Source of the DNA: Candidatus Saccharimonadota bacterium
GTDB lineage: Bacteria > Patescibacteriota > Saccharimonadia > Saccharimonadales > UBA4665
DNA length: 64,000 nucleotides
Direction: 5' to 3'
Assembly: GCA_018062785.1 (NCBI GenBank)
Contig: JAGORO010000004.1
Location: forward strand, 1 to 64,000
The notes under the pieces are model-generated. The model was not told where the DNA came from. It saw nothing but the letters and a program-made list of their open reading frames with translations, and did no database searches. The position numbers and the translations under genes were made by a program. Below, piece after piece: positions 1 to 8,599 of the stretch (positions are counted from its first letter, which is position 1; each line of letters starts with the position of its first letter).

Positions 1-1644
1 CACCACACCTGCGGCATGTACACCGTGGCTACGCACTGTACCCTCCAAAATAACAGCGTAATCAAGCACCTGCTTACTGACTTCGTTCGTCTGATATTCT
101 TGCTTAAGATCGGCATCAGACTCGAGCGATGTCATGAGCGGGATATGCCGCCCCTGTACCGGCGCTGGGATCATCTTGGCCAAACGATCGGCGTCGGCAT
201 ATGGCACCTGGAGTACGCGCGCAACATCGCGAACGGCATTGCGAGCAAACATCCGACCAAACGTCACGATATTAGCCACGCGCTCTTTGCCGTACTTCTC
301 GACGCAATACTGAATAACCTCGTCTCGTCTGGTATCTTGAATGTCGATGTCGACATCGGGCATAGAGATACGGTCGGGGTTTAGGAATCTCTCAAAGAGC
401 AGATCATATGTTAGTGGGTCCAGTTCGGTTATCTTGAGTGCGTAGGATATAAGCGAACCAGCCGCGCTACCCCTGCCTGGGCCAAACACAATGCCACGGT
501 CCTTACCCCAGTTAATAAAATCTTGGATGATCAAAAAATAGCCATCGAATCCCATCCGCTCAATCACACCCAATTCATACTCGGCGCGCTCCAGAACTTT
601 CTTGGGTAATGTCTTTTTGGCGGCTGCAACCGATAATTTTGCGGCCGCTTCTTCTGTTTGGTTACCATATCGCCAAGCCAAGCCTTGGAATGCCAGTGTG
701 TCTAGGTATGATTTTTCCGTCTGGCCCTCTGGAACGGGGAACTTGGGGATCAATATTTTGCCGAGTTCAATGTCGACATCACAGCGATCGGCGATAGCTT
801 TTGTATTGGTCAGGATCTCTGGGTGCGTCGAGCCCCATCGCTTAATAAGTTGATCCGGCGGTATAACGTGCAGCTCATAGTCCTTGAGACTCATGCGCTT
901 TTCGTCGGACAAAAACGCACCTGTCCCAACACATAGCAATATTTCGTGCGCGTCTTGGTCTTGATGCTTCAAATAGTGCGCATCGCACGTGAGCACAACG
1001 GGAATTTCTAGTTCTTTGCTAAGTTTAAATACGCCGTCGTTTACCACTTTCTGTTCGGTGCTATGCGACGGAGCCTCTGGGTGCCCATGGTCCTGAATTT
1101 CTAGATAGTATCGGTCGCCAAACACACTTTTGTACCATGCGGCGACTTCTTTGGCCTTTGTGTAATCATTATTCTTGAGCGCATCGCCGATTTCACTGCC
1201 GAGGCATGCACTTGTCGCGATAATCCCCTCGCTGTACTTCTCTAGAAGTTCATGATCGATCCGAGGAAAGTAATAGAATCCGTCGAGATTGGCGGCCGTA
1301 CTCAGCTTCATTAAATTTTGATAGCCAGTGTTGTTCATGGCCAACAAAATGAGATGAAAACGATTTTTGTCTTTTTGAGGGTCTTTATCGGTATGTTTAC
1401 GTGCAGCCACGTATGTTTCGATACCGATGAGCGGTTTTACGCCTTGCTCCTTGCATTCTTTATAAAATTCAATGGTACCACTGAGAGTACCGTGATCGGT
1501 CATCGCAACGGCTTCCATGCCTGTCTCTTTGGCGAAGGCAACAAGTTCTGGAATCTTCGTCAATCCATCGAGCAGGCTAAACTGTGTATGGTTATGCAGG
1601 TGAACATACTCTGCCGGAGTAACCTCGGCAGCTTTTGTAGTCAT
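1..1644 (-). CDS. dnaE: DNA polymerase III alpha subunit, 3' end outside window
   Basis: This is the N-terminal 548 codons of the replicative polymerase subunit DnaE, read on the minus strand; the gene runs off the left edge. The translation opens with the PHP-domain signature VHLHNHTQFSLLDG (residues about 14-27) and contains PDVDIDIQDTRRDE near residue 427, which carries the paired catalytic aspartates of the C-family palm. The visible part ends at HGVHAAGVV, still inside the palm and fingers. The ATG at 1644 was chosen because AAGGTGG lies just upstream; a GTG at 1659 is in frame and would add five residues. Family assignment is secure. PHP proofreading activity is not judged here. Confidence 0.97.
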   Translation of the reverse strand, partial: MTTKAAEVTPAEYVHLHNHTQFSLLDGLTKIPELVAFAKETGMEAVAMTDHGTLSGTIEFYKECKEQGVKPLIGIETYVAARKHTDKDPQKDKNRFHLILLAMNNTGYQNLMKLSTAANLDGFYYFPRIDHELLEKYSEGIIATSACLGSEIGDALKNNDYTKAKEVAAWYKSVFGDRYYLEIQDHGHPEAPSHSTEQKVVNDGVFKLSKELEIPVVLTCDAHYLKHQDQDAHEILLCVGTGAFLSDEKRMSLKDYELHVIPPDQLIKRWGSTHPEILTNTKAIADRCDVDIELGKILIPKFPVPEGQTEKSYLDTLAFQGLAWRYGNQTEEAAAKLSVAAAKKTLPKKVLERAEYELGVIERMGFDGYFLIIQDFINWGKDRGIVFGPGRGSAAGSLISYALKITELDPLTYDLLFERFLNPDRISMPDVDIDIQDTRRDEVIQYCVEKYGKERVANIVTFGRMFARNAVRDVARVLQVPYADADRLAKMIPAPVQGRHIPLMTSLESDADLKQEYQTNEVSKQVLDYAVILEGTVRSHGVHAAGVV

Positions 1645-1753
1645 TTTTTTGGCGGCCACCTTCGTAGGCACGCTAAGTATTTCCCCTCATTGCTACCCTT
1701 AAGTATACCTTACACTGAGTACTGAAGGGTATAACTACTTTTACAACGAAAGT

Positions 1754-2179
1754 CTACTTCTTTAGGAAGTTGCGGAGATTTTCGACTGCCTTGCTAGCTT
1801 CTTGGATGGCTTTTTTGAGGTCTTTGTCGTCGATTTCACCTTCGTGGAAACTGCTCAGGACATCTCGTGCCTTTTCTTTTGCATCCTTGCCTTTACTGAG
1901 CGCTTCGTCGAGCTTTTTACTTCCCTCGGATTGCAGCACGCCGGCTTTTTTGCCTATCTCGGCGAGTGTATCGCCAAGTTCGGTGTGAAGTTTCTTTAGC
2001 TCTTTTTCGGCCGCGCTGTATGTTTCAACTGCTGCATTTTTGAGATCTTCGCGTGTCTCGACACCACTCTTTGGTGCCGTCAGTACGCCTGCAACGTATC
2101 CTGCTGCGGCGGTCAGTGCGGCTCCAAGCGCAAATTTTGCAGCTGTATTATCTTTTTTGGGAGGTTGTTTTGCAAACAT
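1754..2179 (-). CDS. YtxH-like envelope stress protein
   Basis: A 141-aa protein with one hydrophobic segment near residues 15-33 (alanine and glycine rich, followed by the LTAPKSG pattern typical of YtxH/gas-vesicle-GvpP-like proteins) and a long charged helical tail rich in lysine and glutamate. Such proteins are usually small membrane-associated coiled-coil proteins of unclear role. AAGGAG precedes the ATG at 2179. It follows the 83-aa membrane protein at 2214-2465 by 34 nt and is probably co-transcribed with it. Together they resemble the YtxH plus DUF948-type pair seen in Firmicutes. Family call is by pattern only. Confidence 0.75.
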   Translation of the reverse strand: MFAKQPPKKDNTAAKFALGAALTAAAGYVAGVLTAPKSGVETREDLKNAAVETYSAAEKELKKLHTELGDTLAEIGKKAGVLQSEGSKKLDEALSKGKDAKEKARDVLSSFHEGEIDDKDLKKAIQEASKAVENLRNFLKK

Positions 2180-2213
2180 AATTTCCGTGCTCCTTCTAGC
2201 GTCTACCGCGTTA

Positions 2214-2465
2214 TTACTTCTTTGACTTTACTGCCTTAGCGACCTGCCGAACGAGCAGACTCGCCAATCCCGCAGCCGATGCATTTCGTTTCAGTGTTTG
2301 GCCGAGTTCCTCGGCCCCCGCAACAAACTGCTCGCCGCGATCAACCACCTGTCGGACCGCAGTAATAAGCTTGTACATCATTACGCTGATCGTAATGGCA
2401 ACAATGAGAAAAACTGCCAATAGCGTACTGAGAATAATAACTAAAATATCAAATGATTGTTCCAT
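2214..2465 (-). CDS. small membrane protein, DUF948-like
   Basis: An 83-aa protein with a strong N-terminal membrane helix (residues about 6-29) and a short amphipathic tail ending in a basic patch. No enzymatic motif is visible. Its place directly upstream of the YtxH-like gene suggests a two-gene envelope unit. Upstream of the ATG at 2465 lies TATAGT, 8 nt away, with only a short AGGT, so the mRNA may be nearly leaderless. The DUF948 resemblance is inferred from size, topology and the neighbouring gene, not from a search. Confidence 0.65.
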   Translation of the reverse strand: MEQSFDILVIILSTLLAVFLIVAITISVMMYKLITAVRQVVDRGEQFVAGAEELGQTLKRNASAAGLASLLVRQVAKAVKSKK

Positions 2466-2510
2466 ATACCTGCACTATAGCATACTTTATGCTCTGTTCT
2501 GTTAGGATGC

Positions 2511-3419
2511 TTACTTTTTATCACCATCGAAATGCTTACCGCGGAGATATGCAGACAGCTGTAGGCCATACTCCTTGTGAGCTAGGCCAAAATCTATAAC
2601 AGTCTTGAGGTATTCCAGCGGATCGCCGGTGTCATAGCGCGTGCCCTTCACTTCGTACCCATAAAAATCATGACCATCACGCAGCATAGGCGCAATAAGA
2701 CAATCAGTGGCATAAAATTCTTGATCGGGATTAAGGTTTCTCAGTCCTTCATCTAGGTATCTGAACACTTCAGGCTTAAATAAGTAGCCTCCCACAGCCG
2801 CAAAATCACTCGGCGCATGCTCTTGGCCCGGCTTCTCGATAATGCCAGACATTTTAATAACATCGTCCGCAACCTCCTCGCCGGCAATAATGCCGTACCG
2901 GCTGTAGTCCACAGGATCCTGTACCTTTACGCAGGGCAAAATACTTGCGTCATACGTTTCATAACAAGACACTAGTTGCTGAAACGTATTTGGCTGGCCT
3001 ACTGTGATGTCATCGGCAAATGCGTAGATAAATGGCTCATCGCCTATCAGATGCGCAGCATTGAGTATCGGCGTACCGGTACCATATGGTCCTTTCTGAC
3101 GTACATAAATAAAGTTTGCAAGGTTTGCAACAGTTTCGATTTTGTCGATATACAGTTGTTTTTTGGGCCCACCCGCTCGTAAGTTGGCGAGCAAATCCTC
3201 TCTCGGCACGTCAAAATGGTCTTCGATAGATCGCTTAGTACTGCTACCAACGATGATAATGTCTTCGATACCTGCGGCCACCAAATCTTCGACGATGTAC
3301 TGGATGATCGGCTTATCGATAAGGGGCAGCATTTCTTTCGGCATGGCTTTAGTCTGGGGCAAAAATCGCGTGCCAAACCCCGCCGCCGCAATGACCGCCT
3401 TCGTAACCTTCTTAGCCAC
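2511..3419 (-). CDS. galU: UTP--glucose-1-phosphate uridylyltransferase
   Basis: A 302-aa nucleotidyltransferase that makes UDP-glucose from UTP and glucose-1-phosphate in the cytosol, feeding polysaccharide or glycolipid synthesis. The nucleotide-binding loop AAGFGTRFLPQTKAMPKEML (residues about 12-31) is canonical for bacterial GalU, and the full length fits the family. The ATG at 3419 lies inside the end of the upstream Nudix gene (8-nt overlap), so the two are translationally linked. A phosphohexomutase that could supply glucose-1-phosphate is encoded elsewhere in the window at 41228-42655. Confidence 0.95.
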   Translation of the reverse strand: MAKKVTKAVIAAAGFGTRFLPQTKAMPKEMLPLIDKPIIQYIVEDLVAAGIEDIIIVGSSTKRSIEDHFDVPREDLLANLRAGGPKKQLYIDKIETVANLANFIYVRQKGPYGTGTPILNAAHLIGDEPFIYAFADDITVGQPNTFQQLVSCYETYDASILPCVKVQDPVDYSRYGIIAGEEVADDVIKMSGIIEKPGQEHAPSDFAAVGGYLFKPEVFRYLDEGLRNLNPDQEFYATDCLIAPMLRDGHDFYGYEVKGTRYDTGDPLEYLKTVIDFGLAHKEYGLQLSAYLRGKHFDGDKK

Positions 3420-3963
3420 CGTTTTTTAACTCCATCAATTTGTCGTACGCCAAAAAAACGCCCTCAACATCTGTCATTTCTGCCTGTCTTGCATGGAGCA
3501 TTAAGCCATCGATACTCACTAGCTCTACTTGGATAAACTCAGTTGCTTCCGTCTGCTGTCCTTCGGCATGAGGTGTACAATTGGTCGCCAAGAAATAATG
3601 CCAAATTGTATTAGTGTAGGCATCCTTGTAGCAGTCGCCTACGTGCACAATTTGGCCGACTTGGTAGCCAGTCTCCTCAAGGAGCTCTCGTTTCGCGGCT
3701 TCTATATGCTGCTCGCCATCCTCCGACTCTCCGCCCGGTAGCTCATAGAAAATTTTTTCAGGCCCAGGACGAAATTGCCTTGCTAAAATTACCTCGTTAG
3801 TAGCCGTAAGTGCGACCGTTGCTACACAGTGACCATTTTCTGCGTCCTTTGTGCCATACTCGTGTACGGTTCCGTCTGGCAATCTAAAATGTTTCGTAAC
3901 GATCGTACGCCAAGCTACCTTTTCTGTATTGGTGGGTTCAATTCGCTCCCAGTCTATTTGCAT
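3412..3963 (-). CDS. Nudix hydrolase, ADP-ribose pyrophosphatase-like
   Basis: A 183-aa Nudix protein. The Nudix box begins at GGESEDGEQHIEAAKRELLE (residues about 77-96) and continues ETGY, matching GX5EX7REUXEEXGU. The preceding FRPGPEKIFYELPGGE stretch is the usual lead-in of ADP-ribose or nucleoside-diphosphate-sugar pyrophosphatases. It overlaps the start of galU by 8 nt and lies 3 nt after gatB, so it belongs to the gat-galU transcription unit. Substrate cannot be read from sequence; coupling to galU suggests a nucleotide-sugar as one option. Confidence 0.88.
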   Translation of the reverse strand: MQIDWERIEPTNTEKVAWRTIVTKHFRLPDGTVHEYGTKDAENGHCVATVALTATNEVILARQFRPGPEKIFYELPGGESEDGEQHIEAAKRELLEETGYQVGQIVHVGDCYKDAYTNTIWHYFLATNCTPHAEGQQTEATEFIQVELVSIDGLMLHARQAEMTDVEGVFLAYDKLMELKNGG

Positions 3964-3966
3964 TTG

Positions 3967-5418
3967 CTATACTCCTAGTTGTTTTTTGATAAGTTGGGTG
4001 GCGAGAGCTGGATTGGCCTTGCCTTGGCTGGCTTTCATAACCTGACCAACAAGGAAGCCAATGACCTTCATTTCACCCCGTTTAATATCCGCGGCAGCCG
4101 CTTCGTTCGCGGCAATAACCTGACCAACTATCTTCGCCACAGCACCCTCGTCACTTACCTGAAGTAAGTTTTTGGATTCGGCGATTCGCTCGGGGTTTTC
4201 ACCAGTTTTCTGCACTTCGGCAAACACTTCTTTAGCGGCCGTCGAGCTCAGCTTATTATCGGCAACCATTTGGCTCAGCGTGATGTACCGTGCAGCAAAT
4301 TCATTCTGGGAGGTGGTTTTTTCCTCTGTCGGCTCATCTTCATTCTGGGCAGTATCACCAAGCATCATCCAGAAGGTAATCCTTTTGGCATGTTCTGGGC
4401 CAGCAGACTCAAGCACATGCAGGACCAACTTTGCTGTCTCTGGCACGGCAATGATATCTTCGATAACGGCTGTATCGAGTCCAATATCAGCCAACTCCTG
4501 TCGATACACTGCGGGCAAAACAGGCATGCCTTGACGAATGGTATCAATGTACTCAGGGCTCAGCTCGACGGGCGGCAAATCTGGATCGGGCATGTAGCGA
4601 TAATCGTGAGCATCTTCTTTGGTACGTTGGCTAAAGGTTTGTTGGGCCCCGTCATCCCAGCCGCGCGTTTCCTGAACGACCTGTTCGCCGTTTTCGAGTA
4701 GTGCAACTTGGCGCTCTATCTCGTATTCGACTGCCTTCTCGACGCTCCGGAAACTGTTGAGATTTTTGGTCTCGGTGCGTGTGCCGAGCTCGCTACTCTT
4801 ACTAACGCTCACATTAACATCGAACCGCATATTGCCATAAAACAAGTTAGCGTACGAAACTTCTGCATATTTCATCGCAAGGTACAGCTCGTAAGCATAG
4901 GCCTTGGCCTCGGCTGCGGTGTGCATATCTGGTTCGGACACAATCTCGAGTAAAGGCGTTCCAGCTCGGTTCAAGTCCACAAGGCTATACTCTGCACCCG
5001 CGGGGTGGGTAGATTTGCCAGCATCGGCTTCGAGATGTGCTCTAGTAACCCCAATTCTTCGTACTTCGCCGTTAACAACAATATCGACATGACCGCCCAA
5101 GATGATTGGTTCGTCGAACTGCGTTATTTGGTAGCCCATCGGCAGATCGGGGTAGAAATAGTGTTTTCGGTCGAACTTACTAAATACCTGTGGTGTAGTA
5201 TTGAGCGCAAACGCAGCCTTGCTGGCCAGCTCGACGGCCATCTCGTTGAGCACGGGCAAAGCGCCCGGCAAGCCAAAATCGATATGGTTTACGAGCGTGT
5301 TTGGTGCTGCCTCCCTCGCATCGTTATCGGCCGCACTGAAAAGCTTCGACTTTGTCTTAAGCTGCACATGACACTCAATACCAATAGTTGCGGTGTACTG
5401 ACCCCGTGTATCACTCAT
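3967..5418 (-). CDS. gatB: Asp-tRNA(Asn)/Glu-tRNA(Gln) amidotransferase subunit B
   Basis: A 483-aa GatB, which binds the mischarged tRNA and phosphorylates the acyl group in the GatCAB complex. The signature VDLNRAGTPLLEIVSEPD lies near residue 150, HYFYPDLPMGYQIT near residue 88, and the C-terminal part has the YqeY-like tail (helical, ending with IGFLVGQVMKASQGKANPAL). The ATG overlaps the stop of the 140-aa membrane protein by 4 nt (ATGA). It lies downstream of gatC and gatA in the same operon, and all three subunits are intact. Confidence 0.97.
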   Translation of the reverse strand: MSDTRGQYTATIGIECHVQLKTKSKLFSAADNDAREAAPNTLVNHIDFGLPGALPVLNEMAVELASKAAFALNTTPQVFSKFDRKHYFYPDLPMGYQITQFDEPIILGGHVDIVVNGEVRRIGVTRAHLEADAGKSTHPAGAEYSLVDLNRAGTPLLEIVSEPDMHTAAEAKAYAYELYLAMKYAEVSYANLFYGNMRFDVNVSVSKSSELGTRTETKNLNSFRSVEKAVEYEIERQVALLENGEQVVQETRGWDDGAQQTFSQRTKEDAHDYRYMPDPDLPPVELSPEYIDTIRQGMPVLPAVYRQELADIGLDTAVIEDIIAVPETAKLVLHVLESAGPEHAKRITFWMMLGDTAQNEDEPTEEKTTSQNEFAARYITLSQMVADNKLSSTAAKEVFAEVQKTGENPERIAESKNLLQVSDEGAVAKIVGQVIAANEAAAADIKRGEMKVIGFLVGQVMKASQGKANPALATQLIKKQLGV

Positions 5419-5837
5419 AGTGCTCCTAAGTCCTTGAGCGCGCCTCGGACACCAAGTAGCGCATCCTTGACATCAGTTTTTCGCAGCTTAACGTCGTGTT
5501 CGTGGACGAGTCGATTGCGCAGCTTGTGGGCAAACCATACCTCGTTGTTATTGCGGAGATCGTGCTGGGCAGCAACTAGTCGTTCGCCCATTGTCTTGCC
5601 CTTGTAGCGCTTGGTTCGCAAAGCTTCGTCGAGTAGCTTATCGGCATCAATAATCGCCAAGGACCACGTCTTTTTATCACTCAAGTAGCTTTGCAGCTCC
5701 TTCCAGCGACGCTCAAACTCTTCGGGGTTTATTTTGCGAGGCGGTCGCTTTTTGAGGTGCAGCGTCAGCGCGACGATACCAAGCACCACAATAAGTCCTG
5801 CTAGCACCGCGCCACCGGTAAGTAGTTGGTTCATCAT
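5415..5837 (-). CDS. membrane-anchored protein of unknown function inside the gat operon
   Basis: A 140-aa protein with one N-terminal membrane helix (residues about 8-27) and a soluble charged helical domain containing the stretch HKLRNRLVHEHDVKLRK near residues 104-120. I do not recognise a named family. It is joined to gatA upstream and gatB downstream by 4-nt ATGA overlaps on both sides, so its synthesis should be translationally coupled to GatCAB. The soluble part faces the cytoplasm if the positive-inside rule holds (basic residues follow the helix). The conserved-looking LxNRLVHxH pattern recalls HEPN/DUF86-like RNxxxH motifs, but this is only a resemblance. Confidence 0.8.
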   Translation of the reverse strand: MMNQLLTGGAVLAGLIVVLGIVALTLHLKKRPPRKINPEEFERRWKELQSYLSDKKTWSLAIIDADKLLDEALRTKRYKGKTMGERLVAAQHDLRNNNEVWFAHKLRNRLVHEHDVKLRKTDVKDALLGVRGALKDLGAL

Positions 5838-7267
5838 TTCAGTAATCCTTCCACTGAGCGTGCAAGCTCAAACACTTGTCTGTCCTTTTTCTGAGCGGCC
5901 ATAATTTGTAGGCCTACCGGCATTCCTTCGCTCGTACCACACGGGATACTAATAGCTGGTACGCCCGCTAAGTTAGCGGCAACGGTCATGATGTCTGCAA
6001 GATACATCTTGAGTGGATCGGCGGCGTTCTCGCCGACCTTAAAGGCGATACTTGGCGATGTCGGACCAATCAAAAAGTCTACCTGCCTAAAAGCTTCGGC
6101 GAATTCTTCGATCACCTTAGTGCGCACCGTCTGCGCCTTTTTGTAGTAGGCATCGTAGTAGCCACTGCTGAGCACATACGTGCCAATTAGCACACGTCGC
6201 TTGGCCTCGCTGCCGAAGCCTGTTTCGCGCGTACGGGTGTAACTCTCTTCGAGATTTTTTGCGTCCGGCATATGGTGCGCATAGCGTTGGCCGTCGTAGC
6301 GACTAAGATTACTGCTAACTTCGGCTGGACACAGCACGTAGTAGACGGCCAGCCCGAGCGGTAATGACGGCAGGCTAATATCGACCAGCTCTGCACCGGC
6401 AGCCTTCATGGCATCGAGTGTCTGCTGCACCGCATTTCGGACACCTTCGTCTAGACCTGATTGCATATATTCGGTAATAACGCCAATTTTCATCCCCATT
6501 AGCGGCTTTGTAGCCTCGGTAAGCACATAGCCATCCTCGTCGCGCGAAACCATAGTGCTATCGAGAGGGTCCTTTTGGGCGATCACATCGACCACAAGCG
6601 CGGCATCCTCTACGCGAGTGGTTATGGGGCCAATCGTGTCAAGGCTGCTGCCCATTGCTACCACCCCGCTGCGACTAACAAGGCCATAGGTAGGCTTAAA
6701 GCCGACGGTACCGGTAAAGCTGGCTGGCAAGCGGATCGATCCGCCGGTATCGCTGCCAAGCGCAAATGGCGCCAGCTGAAGAGCGACTGCCGCGCCCGAA
6801 CCACCCGAAGAGCCACCAGGTACACGAGTCTTGTCGTGTGGGTTAAGGGTCGTAAAGAAGTCGGAGTTTTCAGTCGATGAGCCGTGCGCAAAAGCATCGA
6901 GATTGGCCTTAGCCACGCAAATTGCACCCTCGGCTTCGAGCAGCTCGATAACGGTTGATTGGTACGGTGCATTGAAACCCTTGAGAATATTACTCGCTGC
7001 GGTCGTCTCGGCACCGAACACCAAAAAATTGTCTTTGGCAATAAACGGCACGCCGGCCAAACGACCGACTTCATCGCCACTTGCCACTTTTTGATCTATA
7101 AATTTCGCCCGGGAGCGTGCCGATTCAGCAAGAGGGGCGATGATGGCATTGAATTCTTTGTGTTCTTCGATTGCCGCCAGTGATCGCTCGACAAGCTCGG
7201 TGGCCGTAGTGGCGCCCGACTGTACCTCGGCGGCAAGTTCGGCAATTGGCTTCCAGTTAGTACTCAT
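5834..7267 (-). CDS. gatA: Asp-tRNA(Asn)/Glu-tRNA(Gln) amidotransferase subunit A
   Basis: A 477-aa amidase-signature enzyme that releases ammonia from glutamine for the GatCAB complex. The Ser-cisSer-Lys triad is visible: K78 in PFIAKDN, the serine pair in GGSSGGSGAAVA (residues 151-162) and S177 in GSDTGGSIRLPAS. Length is normal for GatA. The ATG overlaps the end of gatC by 4 nt and the stop overlaps the start of the 140-aa membrane protein. Presence of GatCAB implies that Gln-tRNA and/or Asn-tRNA is made by the indirect route. Confidence 0.97.
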   Translation of the reverse strand: MSTNWKPIAELAAEVQSGATTATELVERSLAAIEEHKEFNAIIAPLAESARSRAKFIDQKVASGDEVGRLAGVPFIAKDNFLVFGAETTAASNILKGFNAPYQSTVIELLEAEGAICVAKANLDAFAHGSSTENSDFFTTLNPHDKTRVPGGSSGGSGAAVALQLAPFALGSDTGGSIRLPASFTGTVGFKPTYGLVSRSGVVAMGSSLDTIGPITTRVEDAALVVDVIAQKDPLDSTMVSRDEDGYVLTEATKPLMGMKIGVITEYMQSGLDEGVRNAVQQTLDAMKAAGAELVDISLPSLPLGLAVYYVLCPAEVSSNLSRYDGQRYAHHMPDAKNLEESYTRTRETGFGSEAKRRVLIGTYVLSSGYYDAYYKKAQTVRTKVIEEFAEAFRQVDFLIGPTSPSIAFKVGENAADPLKMYLADIMTVAANLAGVPAISIPCGTSEGMPVGLQIMAAQKKDRQVFELARSVEGLLK

Positions 7268-7557
7268 CCGATCATCCTCTTTACCTTGATTTGATCGCCT
7301 TGAGTAGCAGGCACATTTTGGAGCAGACTGCTTGGTTCGTAGCCGTAGCTGCGCACTTCGTCTGGGCGCATAACGTTTGTTAGGCCGGTAACTTGGTTGG
7401 TTGGCTTGAGCCCATCCGTATCAACTGCCGACAACTGTTCGACATAGTCTAAGATTGCCGTCAGGTCTGTGACTAGCGCATCGACTTCATCGTCTTCAAT
7501 CGAAATTCGTGCTAGGCTCGCAAGCCTCTGCACGTCATCACGTGTTAGTTTGCTCAT
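7264..7557 (-). CDS. gatC: Asp-tRNA(Asn)/Glu-tRNA(Gln) amidotransferase subunit C
   Basis: A 97-aa GatC, the small belt subunit that holds GatA and GatB together. It starts MSKLTRDDVQRLASLARIS and keeps the LxxILDYVEQLSAVDTDGL pattern and the RPDEV motif of the family. An in-frame upstream extension to 7674 has no GatC character and overlaps a promoter on the other strand, so the ATG at 7557 is taken. There is no clear Shine-Dalgarno; TATACT lies 11 nt upstream. It is the first gene of the gat operon. Confidence 0.94.
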   Translation of the reverse strand: MSKLTRDDVQRLASLARISIEDDEVDALVTDLTAILDYVEQLSAVDTDGLKPTNQVTGLTNVMRPDEVRSYGYEPSSLLQNVPATQGDQIKVKRMIG

Positions 7558-7568
7558 TTCTATATTCA

Positions 7569-7574
7569 AGTATA
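7569..7574 (-). promoter_or_regulatory. -10 box of the gat operon
   Basis: TATACT on the minus strand ends 11 nt before the gatC ATG, with no Shine-Dalgarno between. The transcript leader would be only about 4-5 nt. It faces a divergent TATACT at 7623-7628 that would serve the hydrolase. Confidence 0.6.
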
Positions 7575-7652
7575 GCAGAGATTTTGCTGTATAACCTATT
7601 TGCAAAGCGCTTGTGACAAGCCTATACTTCGAGTTAGGACAACAAGAATGAC

Positions 7653-8591
7653 ATGAAAAACCAAACAACGTCATTGCCTTCCCCCTCGTTCGAAATCGAA
7701 CGTGCTCCGAGAGCGCTCGGACAGTTTGATTACTATGCCCAGCACTCTCAAGCTGCCAGCTACGATAATCACCCCGTCAAATATGACTTCTTTGAGCCCG
7801 ATATTTCACAGAATGATGACCCGACGCCAATTCTCATCAATAACGGCTACTGTGCGCCTGCAATTGTCTACGATGCACTAGCGATTGGATTGGCCCAAAA
7901 CGGTAGACGTGTCATTCGCATCCATCCACCTAGGTGCGTATCGCTTGGACGGCGATTCTTTGGTGGTCATGTTACCAATCCACTCAAGAAACACGCTCAG
8001 GCCGCTTGGGCCGTAACGAAACACGCCTCTCAAGAATTTGGTTTCGATCAAATTGATACGCTCGGCCACTCTATGGGTACGCCCATCTCACTGATGCTCG
8101 CCGCCGAAAAACCGCAAGCCGTGCGTTCGGTTATGTGCACGGGCGGCGCTGGTCTCGACGGGGCCGGCGGATTCATTGCCATGAGCGCAAAAGGAGCCGC
8201 ACTACTTAAGCACGAGGTGTATGATGAACGAGCGAAAATTGGCGCTATTGGCGATAGAAATGCCGTGGGCCGCGAAGTAGCCCGCCATATCTTGAGCCAT
8301 CCACTCGACACCCTCGCCGAGGGCTACTACGTCTCGCGAGCCAATGCTACGCCGAGTCTACGAAGGGCTCGTGCGGCTGGCGTACTTGTCGGTGCACTAT
8401 TGTTCGAAAAAGACAGCTTTTTTAAGGCCGATGCAGTTCTTCGGCACATTGGGTCGGAGCTAGACTACTCCGTCGTCATCCCAGATGCAAAACATATCCA
8501 TCCGCAGCTTTATCCCACCGAGCACGCCCGCGAACAAGTCGAGGCCTTTGCCGCACTCAACACACCTCGATTCCGCAATTCCGCCGCCTAG
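7653..8591 (+). CDS. alpha/beta hydrolase
   Basis: A 312-aa alpha/beta-hydrolase-fold protein. The nucleophile elbow GHSMG places the catalytic serine at about residue 140, the oxyanion region follows PILINNGYCAP (residues about 59-69), and a late histidine in DAKHIHPQLYP could complete the triad. There is no signal peptide. It is monocistronic and divergent from the gat operon, with TATACT at 7623-7628 about 24 nt upstream of the ATG. Substrate is unknown; esterase, lipase or thioesterase activity are all possible. Confidence 0.82.
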   Translation: MKNQTTSLPSPSFEIERAPRALGQFDYYAQHSQAASYDNHPVKYDFFEPDISQNDDPTPILINNGYCAPAIVYDALAIGLAQNGRRVIRIHPPRCVSLGRRFFGGHVTNPLKKHAQAAWAVTKHASQEFGFDQIDTLGHSMGTPISLMLAAEKPQAVRSVMCTGGAGLDGAGGFIAMSAKGAALLKHEVYDERAKIGAIGDRNAVGREVARHILSHPLDTLAEGYYVSRANATPSLRRARAAGVLVGALLFEKDSFFKADAVLRHIGSELDYSVVIPDAKHIHPQLYPTEHAREQVEAFAALNTPRFRNSAA

Positions 8592-8599
8592 GTCTAGAC

